The notes under the pieces: generated by a model
What the model was told of the DNA's origin: nothing
Seen by the model: the letters and a program-made list of their open reading frames with translations, nothing else
The model's database searches: none
Assembly: GCA_024637145.1 (NCBI GenBank)
Contig: JAGXFQ010000012.1
Location: 56,283 to 120,282 of the forward strand
From: Desulfobulbaceae bacterium
Lineage (GTDB): Bacteria; Desulfobacterota; Desulfobulbia; Desulfobulbales; SURF-16
Reading direction: 5' to 3'
Length of the DNA stretch: 64,000 bases
Shown here: piece after piece, positions 18,003 to 25,839 of the stretch
Layout of the letters: the number at the start of each line of letters is the position of its first letter
How positions within the stretch are numbered: the first letter of the stretch is position 1
Made by a program: the position numbers and the translations under genes

Positions 18003-19042
18003 GCGGGCCGGACCCTGAGTGGGAGGTGCTGGTCATCGGGGCCGGGCCCGCCGGCACCGCTGCCGCCATGCATTTGCAGAAGAACGGCATCTCTACCTGC
18101 CTGTGCGACAAGGCTGCCTTCCCGCGCCCCAAGAGTTGCGGGGGATTGCTTGAAGAGCAAGCCTTCCGGGCCGTGGAGCACACCTCTCCCGGCTCCTTTA
18201 TCGCCCGATATTCGGAAGTCGATGTCTGCATGCCGCATGGCCCCTGTCGGCAGGTGGAGGCGGCAACCATTCTGATCGACCGCACCCGGTTTGATGGGGA
18301 CCGGTTGCGGTACTGTCAGAACCAGGGCGTCACCATCAGGGAGGGGGCAGTCGCGGTCGCGGTCTGGCAGGAGAAGGATCAGCTAATCACCTCTTTCCGG
18401 GACGGCCGGGACATACGGTCCCGAGCCGTCATTGCGGCCGACGGCTCCGGCAGCCTTATCCGCAAAGGGCTGCAGCTGCCTCCGTGCGCCATGGCAATAA
18501 CCCTGCAGGCCGAAATCCCGACCGGGCCTGACACGCTGCGCCGGCCGCTGATCCGGTTTTTTGCAGACAATCCCGGCTACGGCTGGATCTTTCCCGGCCG
18601 TACTATGCTTAATGTCGGAGTTTACAGCCTCCATAACCGAGGAGTAAATACTCTTTTTCAGAACTTTCTGAAAACAAACAGTCTGCCCCCCTGCTCCGGC
18701 AAAGGATCTTTCGTCCTGCTGCGCCGCGGGTCCGCCCCTGCGGGTTCGGGAAGGATTCTTTTGGCAGGAGACGCCGCCGGCTTGGCCAATCCACTGACGG
18801 GCGGCGGCATACAGGCAGCTCTTTACTCCGGCAGGGCCGCTGCCGCAGCCCTGCTGCAAACAGGAGCGGCACAACCGCTCCCCCACTATGAGGCGCTTTT
18901 GGCTCGGCTCACGGAAAGATCTTTCCATCGCCTCTCTTTTGCCCGGCAGTTTTATCAGAGCGCTCATCAGCATCAGACTTACCAGGGGTGTCTGGCTGCC
19001 CTTAAGAGAAAAAAAGCGGTCAGACCCCGTGGCTCCTATTGA
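17999..19042 (+). CDS. FAD-dependent oxidoreductase (geranylgeranyl-reductase/halogenase-like fold)
   Basis: 347 residues. The FAD-binding Rossmann start is VLVIGAGPAGTAAAMHLQ (about residues 10-27), followed by PRPKSCGGLL, a motif seen in geranylgeranyl-reductase-family flavoproteins, and the second FAD motif RILLAGDAAGLANPLTGGGIQ (about 252-272). The reaction cannot be read from sequence. In a RiPP cluster such an enzyme could oxidise, reduce or halogenate the peptide, but no Trp-halogenase motif was noticed. It overlaps the preceding unknown gene (ATGA). A 186-base AT-richer gap follows, before the small ORF and precursor, where an internal promoter may lie. Confidence 0.8.
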   Translation: MSGPDPEWEVLVIGAGPAGTAAAMHLQKNGISTCLCDKAAFPRPKSCGGLLEEQAFRAVEHTSPGSFIARYSEVDVCMPHGPCRQVEAATILIDRTRFDGDRLRYCQNQGVTIREGAVAVAVWQEKDQLITSFRDGRDIRSRAVIAADGSGSLIRKGLQLPPCAMAITLQAEIPTGPDTLRRPLIRFFADNPGYGWIFPGRTMLNVGVYSLHNRGVNTLFQNFLKTNSLPPCSGKGSFVLLRRGSAPAGSGRILLAGDAAGLANPLTGGGIQAALYSGRAAAAALLQTGAAQPLPHYEALLARLTERSFHRLSFARQFYQSAHQHQTYQGCLAALKRKKAVRPRGSY

Positions 19043-19228
19043 TCTCACCGTCGCAGGATGCCGAACCGCCGCCTTGACCCAGCCCTGGGCTGCCATGTCT
19101 TCCTTTTGCGTATCATCTGGGCAGGCAGGTTTACCGGATATAGCGCCGATAATATTTGGTTTTTCCATAAAAACTTGTTAAACAAATTAACTTGAGAATT
19201 AATCCCGGGCAACACTCGGGAGGAGAAA

Positions 19229-19384
19229 ATGGCTATCGTAAAATTGAGAGGTGCCTGGTCCGACTTAAAACAGACCATTGTTTTAGAAATACACAAGCAA
19301 AGCAGCAAAACCGAAGAAGATGTTTTCATCTACAAACAACCGGAGGAAAAAAATGTCAGTAGAAAACGCTCAAAAATTTCTTGA
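19229..19384 (+). CDS. small 51-residue ORF overlapping the precursor start
   Basis: ATG 19229 is preceded by GGGAGGAG at good spacing. The 51-residue product starts MAIVKLRGAWSDLKQTIVLE and ends in a basic tail (RKRSKIS). It stops at 19382-19384, overlapping the precursor gene by 32 bases in another frame. The first 40 residues look protein-like, whereas the tail is read through the precursor's RBS and start. It could be a real small protein (chaperone, immunity or a second peptide) or a leader ORF coupling translation to the precursor. No family is recognised. Confidence 0.5.
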   Translation: MAIVKLRGAWSDLKQTIVLEIHKQSSKTEEDVFIYKQPEEKNVSRKRSKIS

Positions 19385-19601
19385 GAAAATGGGAAGCGAC
19401 GCGGCATTTGCAGCAAAGGTCAAACAAGCCAAAAGCCTGGAAGAGAGCAAAAAAATCATCAATGGAGCCGGATTTTCCTTCACGGAAGAGGAGCTTGCCA
19501 AGGCTCAGCAGGGAGAGTTGCAGGATGAAGAGCTGGACGCCGTTGCCGGTGGTGGTTATATGTGCTTCAATGATATTCACGATAACTGCGGGAAGGACTA
19601 A
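19353..19601 (+). CDS. Nif11-leader RiPP precursor peptide
   Basis: 82 residues; ATG 19353 follows a strong GGAGG. Residues 1-67 are a Nif11-like leader (TIGR03798-type): FLEKMGSDAAFAAKVKQA, then GFSFTEEELAKAQ, then the cleavage region LQDEELDAVAGG. Cutting after the second or third Gly leaves a 15- or 14-residue core, GYMCFNDIHDNCGKD, with Cys71, Cys79 and aromatic Tyr/Phe. The C39 exporter at 9784 is the expected protease. Two radical SAM enzymes follow directly after a terminator, so the core is probably backbone-epimerised and/or crosslinked. The final structure cannot be read from sequence. Only one precursor copy is present. Confidence 0.9.
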   Translation: MSVENAQKFLEKMGSDAAFAAKVKQAKSLEESKKIINGAGFSFTEEELAKAQQGELQDEELDAVAGGGYMCFNDIHDNCGKD

Positions 19602-19625
19602 TTATTTTTTAGGGCCAATCGTCAA

Positions 19626-19662
19626 AGAGTTCTCTCGGGTAACCGGGAGAACTCTTTTTTTT
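19626..19662 (+). terminator. intrinsic terminator/attenuator after the precursor
   Basis: A 13-bp stem (AGAGTTCTCTCGG / CCGGGAGAACTCT with one G-U pair; 19626-19638 and 19643-19655) is followed by a run of T. It lies 25 bases after the precursor stop and before the radical SAM genes. Partial termination here would make precursor mRNA outnumber enzyme mRNA, as is common in RiPP operons. Confidence 0.9.
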
Positions 19663-19796
19663 GATGCTTCAGAAATTTCCATGGGTAAACGCGGGGAGCA
19701 CCCACCCCCGGGGCCAGCAAAGGGCTGAACCTGTGGAAAGCATATGATCCGATTTTCTGCTGTGGATTGGGCAGATTCCTCGATAGAGTTCCCTTC

Positions 19797-21101
19797 ATGG
19801 CAAACAGCGAAAAAAATTCAGAGGCATGCCTGCTTTTTCCGGACTTGAAGGGGTTTGTTCTTTCTCGAGGACCGTTCGCGATGGCTTTTGAAGCGGCGGC
19901 TTATTCAGCCCTCCACACCCGACGGCTTGAGCTCCTTAAGGGGTCCGAGACGTTGCTGGTTGTTCCCGTTGAAATTCAGCCTCCGTCGTCTGAAAAAAAA
20001 GCGGTTCTGACGGTTTTCCCCACCACCAACTGCAATCTGCGCTGTTCATACTGCTACGCCTCTTCCGGCAGCCTGAAAAAGGAACTCTCGCTCCAGCAGT
20101 ATCAGCTCATCCTGCACGATATTGTCGATCCTTCCCGCTTCAGCCGGATGCAGCTACATCTGCATGGCGGCGGGGAGCCCACCCTGAATCCGCGGCTGTT
20201 TCAAGATATTGTGCACGAGTGCGCAACCCGTTGCCAGACCATGTTCGTTGCGCCCTCCTTTACGTTGACGACCAACGGAACCTTTGGCCCGTTGGTCAGG
20301 CAGATCATTGCGGACTACCGGATCCGCTGCAGTATTTCTTGGGATGGTCCGGATGAGATCCAGCACCGACAACGGCCCTTCGCATCCGGAGAAAACAGCC
20401 ATCCGGTGGTACTCAACAACCTCCGGGATCTGGTCTCGCTGCAGCTCCTGGAAAGAGTCCGGGTCACCGTCACCTCAAACAACATCGACCGGTTGCCTGA
20501 AATTATCCGTTTTCTCCACCGGGAAGGCGTCACGAGCGTGCATATCGAGCCGGTTTCCATCCTTGGCCGCCAGGAAGAAAAATCGGAGGAGGGGATAACC
20601 GTGGATCGTTATGCCCACCATTTTCAGCAGGCCTATATTCTCTGCTGCCAGCTTGGCATAGCGCTGAAAGGTGCAGGCATGCTGGTCTTCAAACGACCTT
20701 CCGGGCGCTATTGCGGTGCTTTCGGCTGGAATTTCGTCGTGACTCCCTGGGGGGAGATCAGCGCCTGTACCCGCGTTCAGCAGCAGAGCGACCGGCACTC
20801 GGAATCATTTCTTTTCGGGCCATGGATTGCCGGCGCCGATCCCATGACGTTTGCTGCCGCTCAGCGAAAATACCTGCAACAGCGCCGTGCTGAAAATTTA
20901 ACTGCCTGCGCCGGCTGTTTTCTGAGACATCACTGCGCCGGGGGCTGCCCGATGAGTATTCCGGGAAGCTACGATAAAAATCTTGAACGGACGGATGACC
21001 TCCCCTGCGATCTGATAAGAGCGTGTTGCCGGCTGGTGCTGGCAGCGGTTCGGCAGGGTCATCTGCCCCCCGGCTGGGTTACCCTCAAAGGCAATTCCTG
21101 A
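19797..21101 (+). CDS. SPASM-type radical SAM peptide maturase
   Basis: 434 residues. The radical SAM cluster motif CNLRCSYC (CxxxCxxC) is near residue 80 and the glycine-rich HGGGEPTLN follows near 122. The C-terminal SPASM region has extra cysteines: YCGAFGWNFVVTPWGEISAC and CAGCFLRHHCAGGCPMS, which would bind auxiliary Fe-S clusters. Such enzymes make thioether, ether or C-C crosslinks in RiPP cores; the two core cysteines make a thioether product possible. A TTG at 19767 extends the frame, but ATG 19797 is preferred. The stop overlaps the next ATG by one base (TGATG), so the two enzymes are co-translated. Confidence 0.87.
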   Translation: MANSEKNSEACLLFPDLKGFVLSRGPFAMAFEAAAYSALHTRRLELLKGSETLLVVPVEIQPPSSEKKAVLTVFPTTNCNLRCSYCYASSGSLKKELSLQQYQLILHDIVDPSRFSRMQLHLHGGGEPTLNPRLFQDIVHECATRCQTMFVAPSFTLTTNGTFGPLVRQIIADYRIRCSISWDGPDEIQHRQRPFASGENSHPVVLNNLRDLVSLQLLERVRVTVTSNNIDRLPEIIRFLHREGVTSVHIEPVSILGRQEEKSEEGITVDRYAHHFQQAYILCCQLGIALKGAGMLVFKRPSGRYCGAFGWNFVVTPWGEISACTRVQQQSDRHSESFLFGPWIAGADPMTFAAAQRKYLQQRRAENLTACAGCFLRHHCAGGCPMSIPGSYDKNLERTDDLPCDLIRACCRLVLAAVRQGHLPPGWVTLKGNS

Positions 21102-22396
21102 TGAAAGCTGAAGAGAGCAAACGGTTTCATGATCTCTGGCGAGGCGATGCCGATTTTCGCCAGAGGTTCCTGGAACAGCCGGAAGCCGCCCTCCAACAAT
21201 GGAGCATGCCAGGGGAGGCCTCAGCCCTGCATGCCTTCTGTGTCGAGCAGAATAAGCAAGGGAATCTGCAGCTTGCCGGCTTGGACGAGCAGCCCGGCCA
21301 GCAAGCTTATCGGGCCCACAACAAGGAAAAACGGGTCTGGCTCAAAAACCTGTATGCCTATGAATTCGGCGACCATGCCTTCAGCAGCTGGCGCCTGCGT
21401 CAGATCAGCCGTTTCCGGACCCAGGTTCCCGACGACTGGGCCGACCGCAACCCGCATATCCCCTTTGTCGTGGAACTGACCAACGGCTGTTCCCTCTCCT
21501 GTCCGTTCTGCGCCGGCGCCGCAAAATCCCTGGATCCGAGCATACCCGCTTTCACGGCAACGCAATCGTTTTTCGAGGGGCTGATCAGCCGCCTGCAACA
21601 GAAGGTCGGTTTGCAGCAGGCCCCAGGGGTGCTCTATTTCTTTACCGAGCCGCTTGACCACCCCGAATATGAACAATATCTCGCCGCAGCAGCCGATATC
21701 TGGGGCATGGTTCCCCAGACGACAACAGCGGCCTGGTTCAGAGATGAAGGAAGGACCCGTCGTCTCATGAAGCTCACCGAGGGTCGCGGCATGCCCTATA
21801 ACCGTTTTTCCGTGAACAGCAAAAAGCGTTTCCAGCAATGCCTCAAGACATACTCCCCTCAAGACCTGCTCCATACCCAGCTGGTGCTGAATTATCCGGA
21901 GGCTGCGGGCGCACCGCTTTACGCCTCCGGTCGGGGGCGGCAGATGGACAATACCATTCAAGGCAGCGTGGCCTGCGTCAGCGGCTTTCTTGTTAATCTA
22001 CCGCTCAGACGAATCCAGCTGGTGTCTCCCACCCTGGAACTCGAACGCTGGCCCAAGGGGTATCGGATCCTGGAAGAGGCCTCCATCGCCAATCTCAAAG
22101 ACGTGGAGCTGTTTCTTCAGCACTGCCATGAAACGCGCTTTAATTCAGTGCTTCATGGCCGATCTCCCCTGCTGCTCCGCAGTGATTTGCAATTACAGCA
22201 GGATAACAACAGATGGTTTCTGATGAACACCTACCGCCGCATTCCTTTAAGGCCGGGAGAAAAGAGCATCATAGAGCATCTGGCCAAGGTCAAAACTGTA
22301 GACGATCTTCTCGAGTATGATATCCCCGGTCTGAGCGCCAACCAGGTTTTTAACCGTTTAAACACCTGGTGGGCCAATGGCATTCTGGAGGATTAA
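21101..22396 (+). CDS. PoyD-like radical SAM peptide epimerase
   Basis: 431 residues, cytoplasmic. The radical SAM motif CSLSCPFC lies in VVELTNGCSLSCPFCAGAAKSL (about residues 121-142), a context typical of RiPP-maturation amino-acid epimerases (PoyD, TIGR04517-type), which turn L- into D-residues. The N-terminal about 45 residues (FHDLWRGDADFRQRFLEQPEAAL) resemble a Nif11-leader helix pattern. The C-terminal half contains family-type motifs, but no auxiliary SPASM cysteine set. ATG 21101 overlaps the upstream stop. The family call is strong from the motif context and RiPP setting; which core residues are inverted is unknown. Confidence 0.85.
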   Translation: MKAEESKRFHDLWRGDADFRQRFLEQPEAALQQWSMPGEASALHAFCVEQNKQGNLQLAGLDEQPGQQAYRAHNKEKRVWLKNLYAYEFGDHAFSSWRLRQISRFRTQVPDDWADRNPHIPFVVELTNGCSLSCPFCAGAAKSLDPSIPAFTATQSFFEGLISRLQQKVGLQQAPGVLYFFTEPLDHPEYEQYLAAAADIWGMVPQTTTAAWFRDEGRTRRLMKLTEGRGMPYNRFSVNSKKRFQQCLKTYSPQDLLHTQLVLNYPEAAGAPLYASGRGRQMDNTIQGSVACVSGFLVNLPLRRIQLVSPTLELERWPKGYRILEEASIANLKDVELFLQHCHETRFNSVLHGRSPLLLRSDLQLQQDNNRWFLMNTYRRIPLRPGEKSIIEHLAKVKTVDDLLEYDIPGLSANQVFNRLNTWWANGILED

Positions 22397-22472
22397 CAAT
22401 ACGGTTCATCCGCAAAAATCTGTGGGTTACTGGCCGTTCTTGGGTAGATAAGCCCCACCCTAAGGGGCACCA

Positions 22473-22628
22473 ATGGCCATCGAAAAAGAATTGCTGGACC
22501 GGCTGCTTGCCGGCAACAAGAAGCCCGAAGATCTGATCGGGAAACAGAGTTACTCAAACAAGCGCACCAAGACTCTTCTGAAACGAGCGCTGGCCGCATA
22601 GTTGACTGAACACCTCCTTCCGAGATAA
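22473..22628 (+). pseudogene. IS256-family transposase N-terminal relic
   Basis: The frame from ATG 22473 reads MAIEKELLDRLLAGNKKPED..., the start of mutator-type (IS256) transposases, then ...LLKRALAA and a stop at 22599-22601. Past that stop the same frame continues LTEHL, the expected next residues of the family (compare ALxAELxxHL). The rest of the transposase is missing. This is therefore a broken insertion-sequence remnant. It lies 76 bases after the epimerase gene, at the right edge of the GC-rich RiPP island, which supports arrival of the island by transfer. Confidence 0.75.
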
Positions 22629-22786
22629 AAATCTACTCTTAAGAAAGGGCCCACTCTCCACCAGGCCATATCGCACCTGGCACCTGATAGGAACATACCG
22701 CCTGGTCTCTCCTTACCCTGTCAATAACGGCCAGCTCTGCCAGCAAACCCCTAACTTATAAAAATAGCCGCAACCTAACTTTAAAC

Positions 22787-22816
22787 TTGACCAGCCCGTA
22801 AAACCTGTGCCATTAT
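22787..22816 (+). promoter_or_regulatory. candidate sigma-70 promoter for the ComEA-like gene
   Basis: TTGACC (22787-22792), an 18-base spacer, then CATTAT (22811-22816), about 120 bases before the ATG. The 22629-22934 gap otherwise holds nothing recognisable. Confidence 0.35.
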
Positions 22817-22934
22817 ATTAAAGTTTTAACAGGGAGGGTAAAAGCAAAAAAAATGCTTATCTCCCCGGCAGGTTACCCTGCACCCCTGCCGACCTCACCA
22901 TCTTTTTTCAGTTTAAACAAACCAAGGAGTCTCA

Positions 22935-23186
22935 ATGAAAAAACTTATGACCCTATGCGCCCTTTTTCTGTTCTGGGCCCAGCTTGCAATCGCCGGTGTC
23001 AACATCAACACAGCTGACCAGAGTGCCCTGGAAGGATTACCAGAAATCGGCCCGGCAAAGGCCTCTGCCATTATCGACTACAGGACTACCCATGGAAATT
23101 TTGCGTCCGCAGATGACCTGACCAAGGTAAAGGGGATTGGTGAAAAAATCCTGGTCAAAATTCACGATCAAGTAGAGGTACAATAA
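22935..23186 (+). CDS. ComEA-like secreted helix-hairpin-helix protein
   Basis: 83 residues. A signal peptide (about 1-20, KKLMTLCALFLFWAQLAIA) directs export to the periplasm; the remainder is a tandem helix-hairpin-helix DNA-binding domain: VNINTADQSALEGLPEIGPAKASAII and DLTKVKGIGEKILVKI. Such proteins bind DNA without sequence preference and can pull DNA into the periplasm during uptake, but no other competence gene is nearby, so a role in transformation is unproven. AGGAGT upstream of the ATG serves as RBS. The gene is single and ends at a terminator shared with glgP. Confidence 0.9.
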   Translation: MKKLMTLCALFLFWAQLAIAGVNINTADQSALEGLPEIGPAKASAIIDYRTTHGNFASADDLTKVKGIGEKILVKIHDQVEVQ

Positions 23187-23193
23187 GGCAGTC

Positions 23194-23241
23194 CCCTGCG
23201 CAGAGGAGTGGTGCAGATCATCTGCGCAGGGCGCCTTTTTT
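23194..23241. terminator. terminator between the ComEA-like gene and glgP
   Basis: An 11-bp perfect inverted repeat (CCCTGCGCAGA 23194-23204, TCTGCGCAGGG 23221-23231, 16-base loop) is followed by CGCC and six T residues on the plus strand. It ends the ComEA-like transcript. Little T-run exists for the minus strand. Confidence 0.75.
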
Positions 23242-25720
23242 ACACATCCAACCCCCAAATATCGCGGGCATACTCTGTAATGGAGCGATCACTGGAAAAT
23301 TTACCCATCCGGGCCACATTATAAATTGCTTTCCGGGTCCAATTGTCCTTGTTGCAGAAATCCTGTTCAATAATGGCCTGGCAGTCAAGATATTGTTCCA
23401 GATCAGCCACCAGCAGATACGGATCATGCTCACTCAGCAAGCTATTGCTGATATCCTTAAAGAAATTCCTGTCGCCATCACTGAAAACACCACTGGAGAT
23501 GGTGCTGATGATATGACCGATATGATTATTCTCCATACAGATCCTGGCCGGCGTTCGGCTCATCTGTTTTTTCTCAAACTCCGCCTCTTCAGCGGTCAGA
23601 CCAAAAATATAGATATTTTCCCGACCAACCTCTTCAAGAATCTCTATATTGGCCCCATCCAAGGTGCCGACAGTCAAGGCCCCGTTTAAGGCGAACTTCA
23701 TATTACCGGTGCCGGAGGCCTCAGTCCCGGCAGTGGAGATCTGCTCGGAAAGATCCGCCGCCGGAATAATCACCTCGGCCTTGGAGACATTATAATTGGG
23801 GATAAAGGAAACCTTGAGTTTATCGCCGACCCGGGGATCATTATTTACCACCTCAGCCACGGAACATATCAGCTTGATAATGAGCTTGGCCTGGATGTAA
23901 GAAGGCGCCGCCTTGCCGGAAAAAATCTTGGTGATAGGCGTTTTCACACTCTCCCTGTCATCAATAATGCGCAGATAGAGGGAGATAACATGAAGACAGT
24001 TAAGAAGTTGTCTCTTATACTCATGGATCCTCTTCACCTGGACATCAAAGAGGGAGTTGGGATCAACTTTTGCCCCACAATAATCATCAACTTTCTGCAG
24101 GTACCGTTTCTTGTTGGCCAGCTTAACCTGTTGCCAGTTCTCCAGAAACGCGGCGTCATCGACAAACGCCTCCAACTCCCTGAGCCTGTCAAGATCGGTT
24201 ATCCAGGCCGGGCCAATGGCCTCGGTAATCAGACCAGCCAGAGGTGGGTTGCATTTAAGAAGCCAGCGCCTGGGGGTAATACCGTTTGTCTTATTGTTAA
24301 ATTTGCCCGGATAAAGGGCATGAAAACTTGGGAAAATACGGGTCTTTAAGAGATGGGTATGCAGTTCGGCAACACCGTTTACCGAGTGACTGCCGACAAT
24401 GGCCAGATGCGCCATCCGTACCCTTTTTTCATTCTCCTCACTAATGAGAGAAAGCTGTCGGAGTTTTTCACTATCAGAGGGAAATTTTTCAGCCACGGTG
24501 ATGAGAAACCGTTTGTTTATTTCATAAATAATCTCCATATGCCGCGGCAGCACCCTGCCCATCAATTCCACAGACCAGGTTTCCAAGGCCTCCGGCATCA
24601 AAGTATGGTTGGTATAGCCAAAGGTCCGAACCGTGATATCCCAGGCCTGTTCCCACCCCAGACCTTCATTATCAAGAAGCAAGCGCATGAGTTCAGGGAT
24701 GGCAATGGCGGGATGGGTATCGTTGAGCTGCACGGCCACCGCATCGGGGAAAAAAGCAAAAGAGCTGTACTTCTTCTTAAAGCGCCTGAAAATATCCTGA
24801 AAGGTTGCGGCCACAAAAAAATATTGCTGCTTAAAACGGAGCTCCTGCCCTTCTACCATAATATCAGATGGATAGAGGACCTTGGAGATTGTTTCCGAGG
24901 CCACCTTGCTCTGCACAGCGCTGATATATTTGCCCTGGTTAAAAGATCCCAGATCAAACTCCCTGGATGCCTTGGCAGTCCAGAGACGCATATTAATGAC
25001 ATTATCATTATTGAAACCAGGGACCAACATGTCGCAGGCCATGGCCATGACATCTTCGGTGTCCACCCATCTTGCCCGATACCGGCCCTGGCTGTCCACA
25101 TAGCTATGCACTTTGCCATTAAAACAGACGGGGAAGAGATGCTGGCTCCGCTGAAACTCCCAGGGGGTGCCATATCGACTCCAGTTATCCGGGCTCTCCA
25201 TCTGAAAGCCATTCAGTAACTTCTGGAAAAAAAGCCCATACTCATAACGGATGCCATAGCCGTAGGCCGGAATCTTCAGGGTAGCGATGGAATCGAGGAA
25301 ACAGGCGGCCAGACGCCCCAGGCCGCCATTACCCAAGGCCGCATCCTCTTCAAGTTCGCGCATCTCTTCAAGGCCGTAACCCAGTTCGTGCAAGGCCTTG
25401 CTCGCCTCGTCAAGAAGACCAAGATTGATCAGGCTGTTGCCCAGAGAACGGCCGACCAGAAACTCCAGGGAAAGATAATATACCCGTTTCTGATGCCGGT
25501 CGTAATACTCCTTCTGGGTCTTTACCCACTTCTCCACCAGGATATCACGAAGGGTATAGGCCAGGGCCTTATAGGTGTCCCGGGCCCCGGCCCGTTCCGG
25601 ATCTCGACCCTGAAAGCTCAACAGATGGTGCTGCAGACATTTTTTAATATTTTCAGCAGTTGCCTCGCCGAAAATATCATCATAGAGTTTTTCTTTTTTT
25701 TCTTTTTCCGTACCCGCCAT
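23240..25720 (-). CDS. glgP: glycogen phosphorylase
   Basis: 826 residues, full length for the GlgP/MalP family. It releases glucose-1-phosphate from alpha-1,4-glucan with pyridoxal phosphate as cofactor, in the cytoplasm. Seen motifs: GNGGLGRLAACFLDS (glucan/catalytic), the PLP-lysine region EASGTGNMKFALNGALTVGTLDGANIE with its Lys, and VQLNDTHPAIAIPELMRLL. GAGGAAGG precedes the ATG. The gene is followed by a terminator and stands apart from any glycogen synthesis genes here. Maltodextrin phosphorylase is the alternative; substrate preference cannot be read. Confidence 0.95.
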   Translation of the reverse strand: MAGTEKEKKEKLYDDIFGEATAENIKKCLQHHLLSFQGRDPERAGARDTYKALAYTLRDILVEKWVKTQKEYYDRHQKRVYYLSLEFLVGRSLGNSLINLGLLDEASKALHELGYGLEEMRELEEDAALGNGGLGRLAACFLDSIATLKIPAYGYGIRYEYGLFFQKLLNGFQMESPDNWSRYGTPWEFQRSQHLFPVCFNGKVHSYVDSQGRYRARWVDTEDVMAMACDMLVPGFNNDNVINMRLWTAKASREFDLGSFNQGKYISAVQSKVASETISKVLYPSDIMVEGQELRFKQQYFFVAATFQDIFRRFKKKYSSFAFFPDAVAVQLNDTHPAIAIPELMRLLLDNEGLGWEQAWDITVRTFGYTNHTLMPEALETWSVELMGRVLPRHMEIIYEINKRFLITVAEKFPSDSEKLRQLSLISEENEKRVRMAHLAIVGSHSVNGVAELHTHLLKTRIFPSFHALYPGKFNNKTNGITPRRWLLKCNPPLAGLITEAIGPAWITDLDRLRELEAFVDDAAFLENWQQVKLANKKRYLQKVDDYCGAKVDPNSLFDVQVKRIHEYKRQLLNCLHVISLYLRIIDDRESVKTPITKIFSGKAAPSYIQAKLIIKLICSVAEVVNNDPRVGDKLKVSFIPNYNVSKAEVIIPAADLSEQISTAGTEASGTGNMKFALNGALTVGTLDGANIEILEEVGRENIYIFGLTAEEAEFEKKQMSRTPARICMENNHIGHIISTISSGVFSDGDRNFFKDISNSLLSEHDPYLLVADLEQYLDCQAIIEQDFCNKDNWTRKAIYNVARMGKFSSDRSITEYARDIWGLDV

Positions 25721-25839
25721 AAACCTTCCTCAAATAAAAGTGGCACCCACCAGCGGCAGCCCTTGAAATTTTAATAAAACATCACAGCATCAGCCTACCT
25801 GGAGGCGAAATAACCGGTCAAACTTTAAAAAATAAATAG

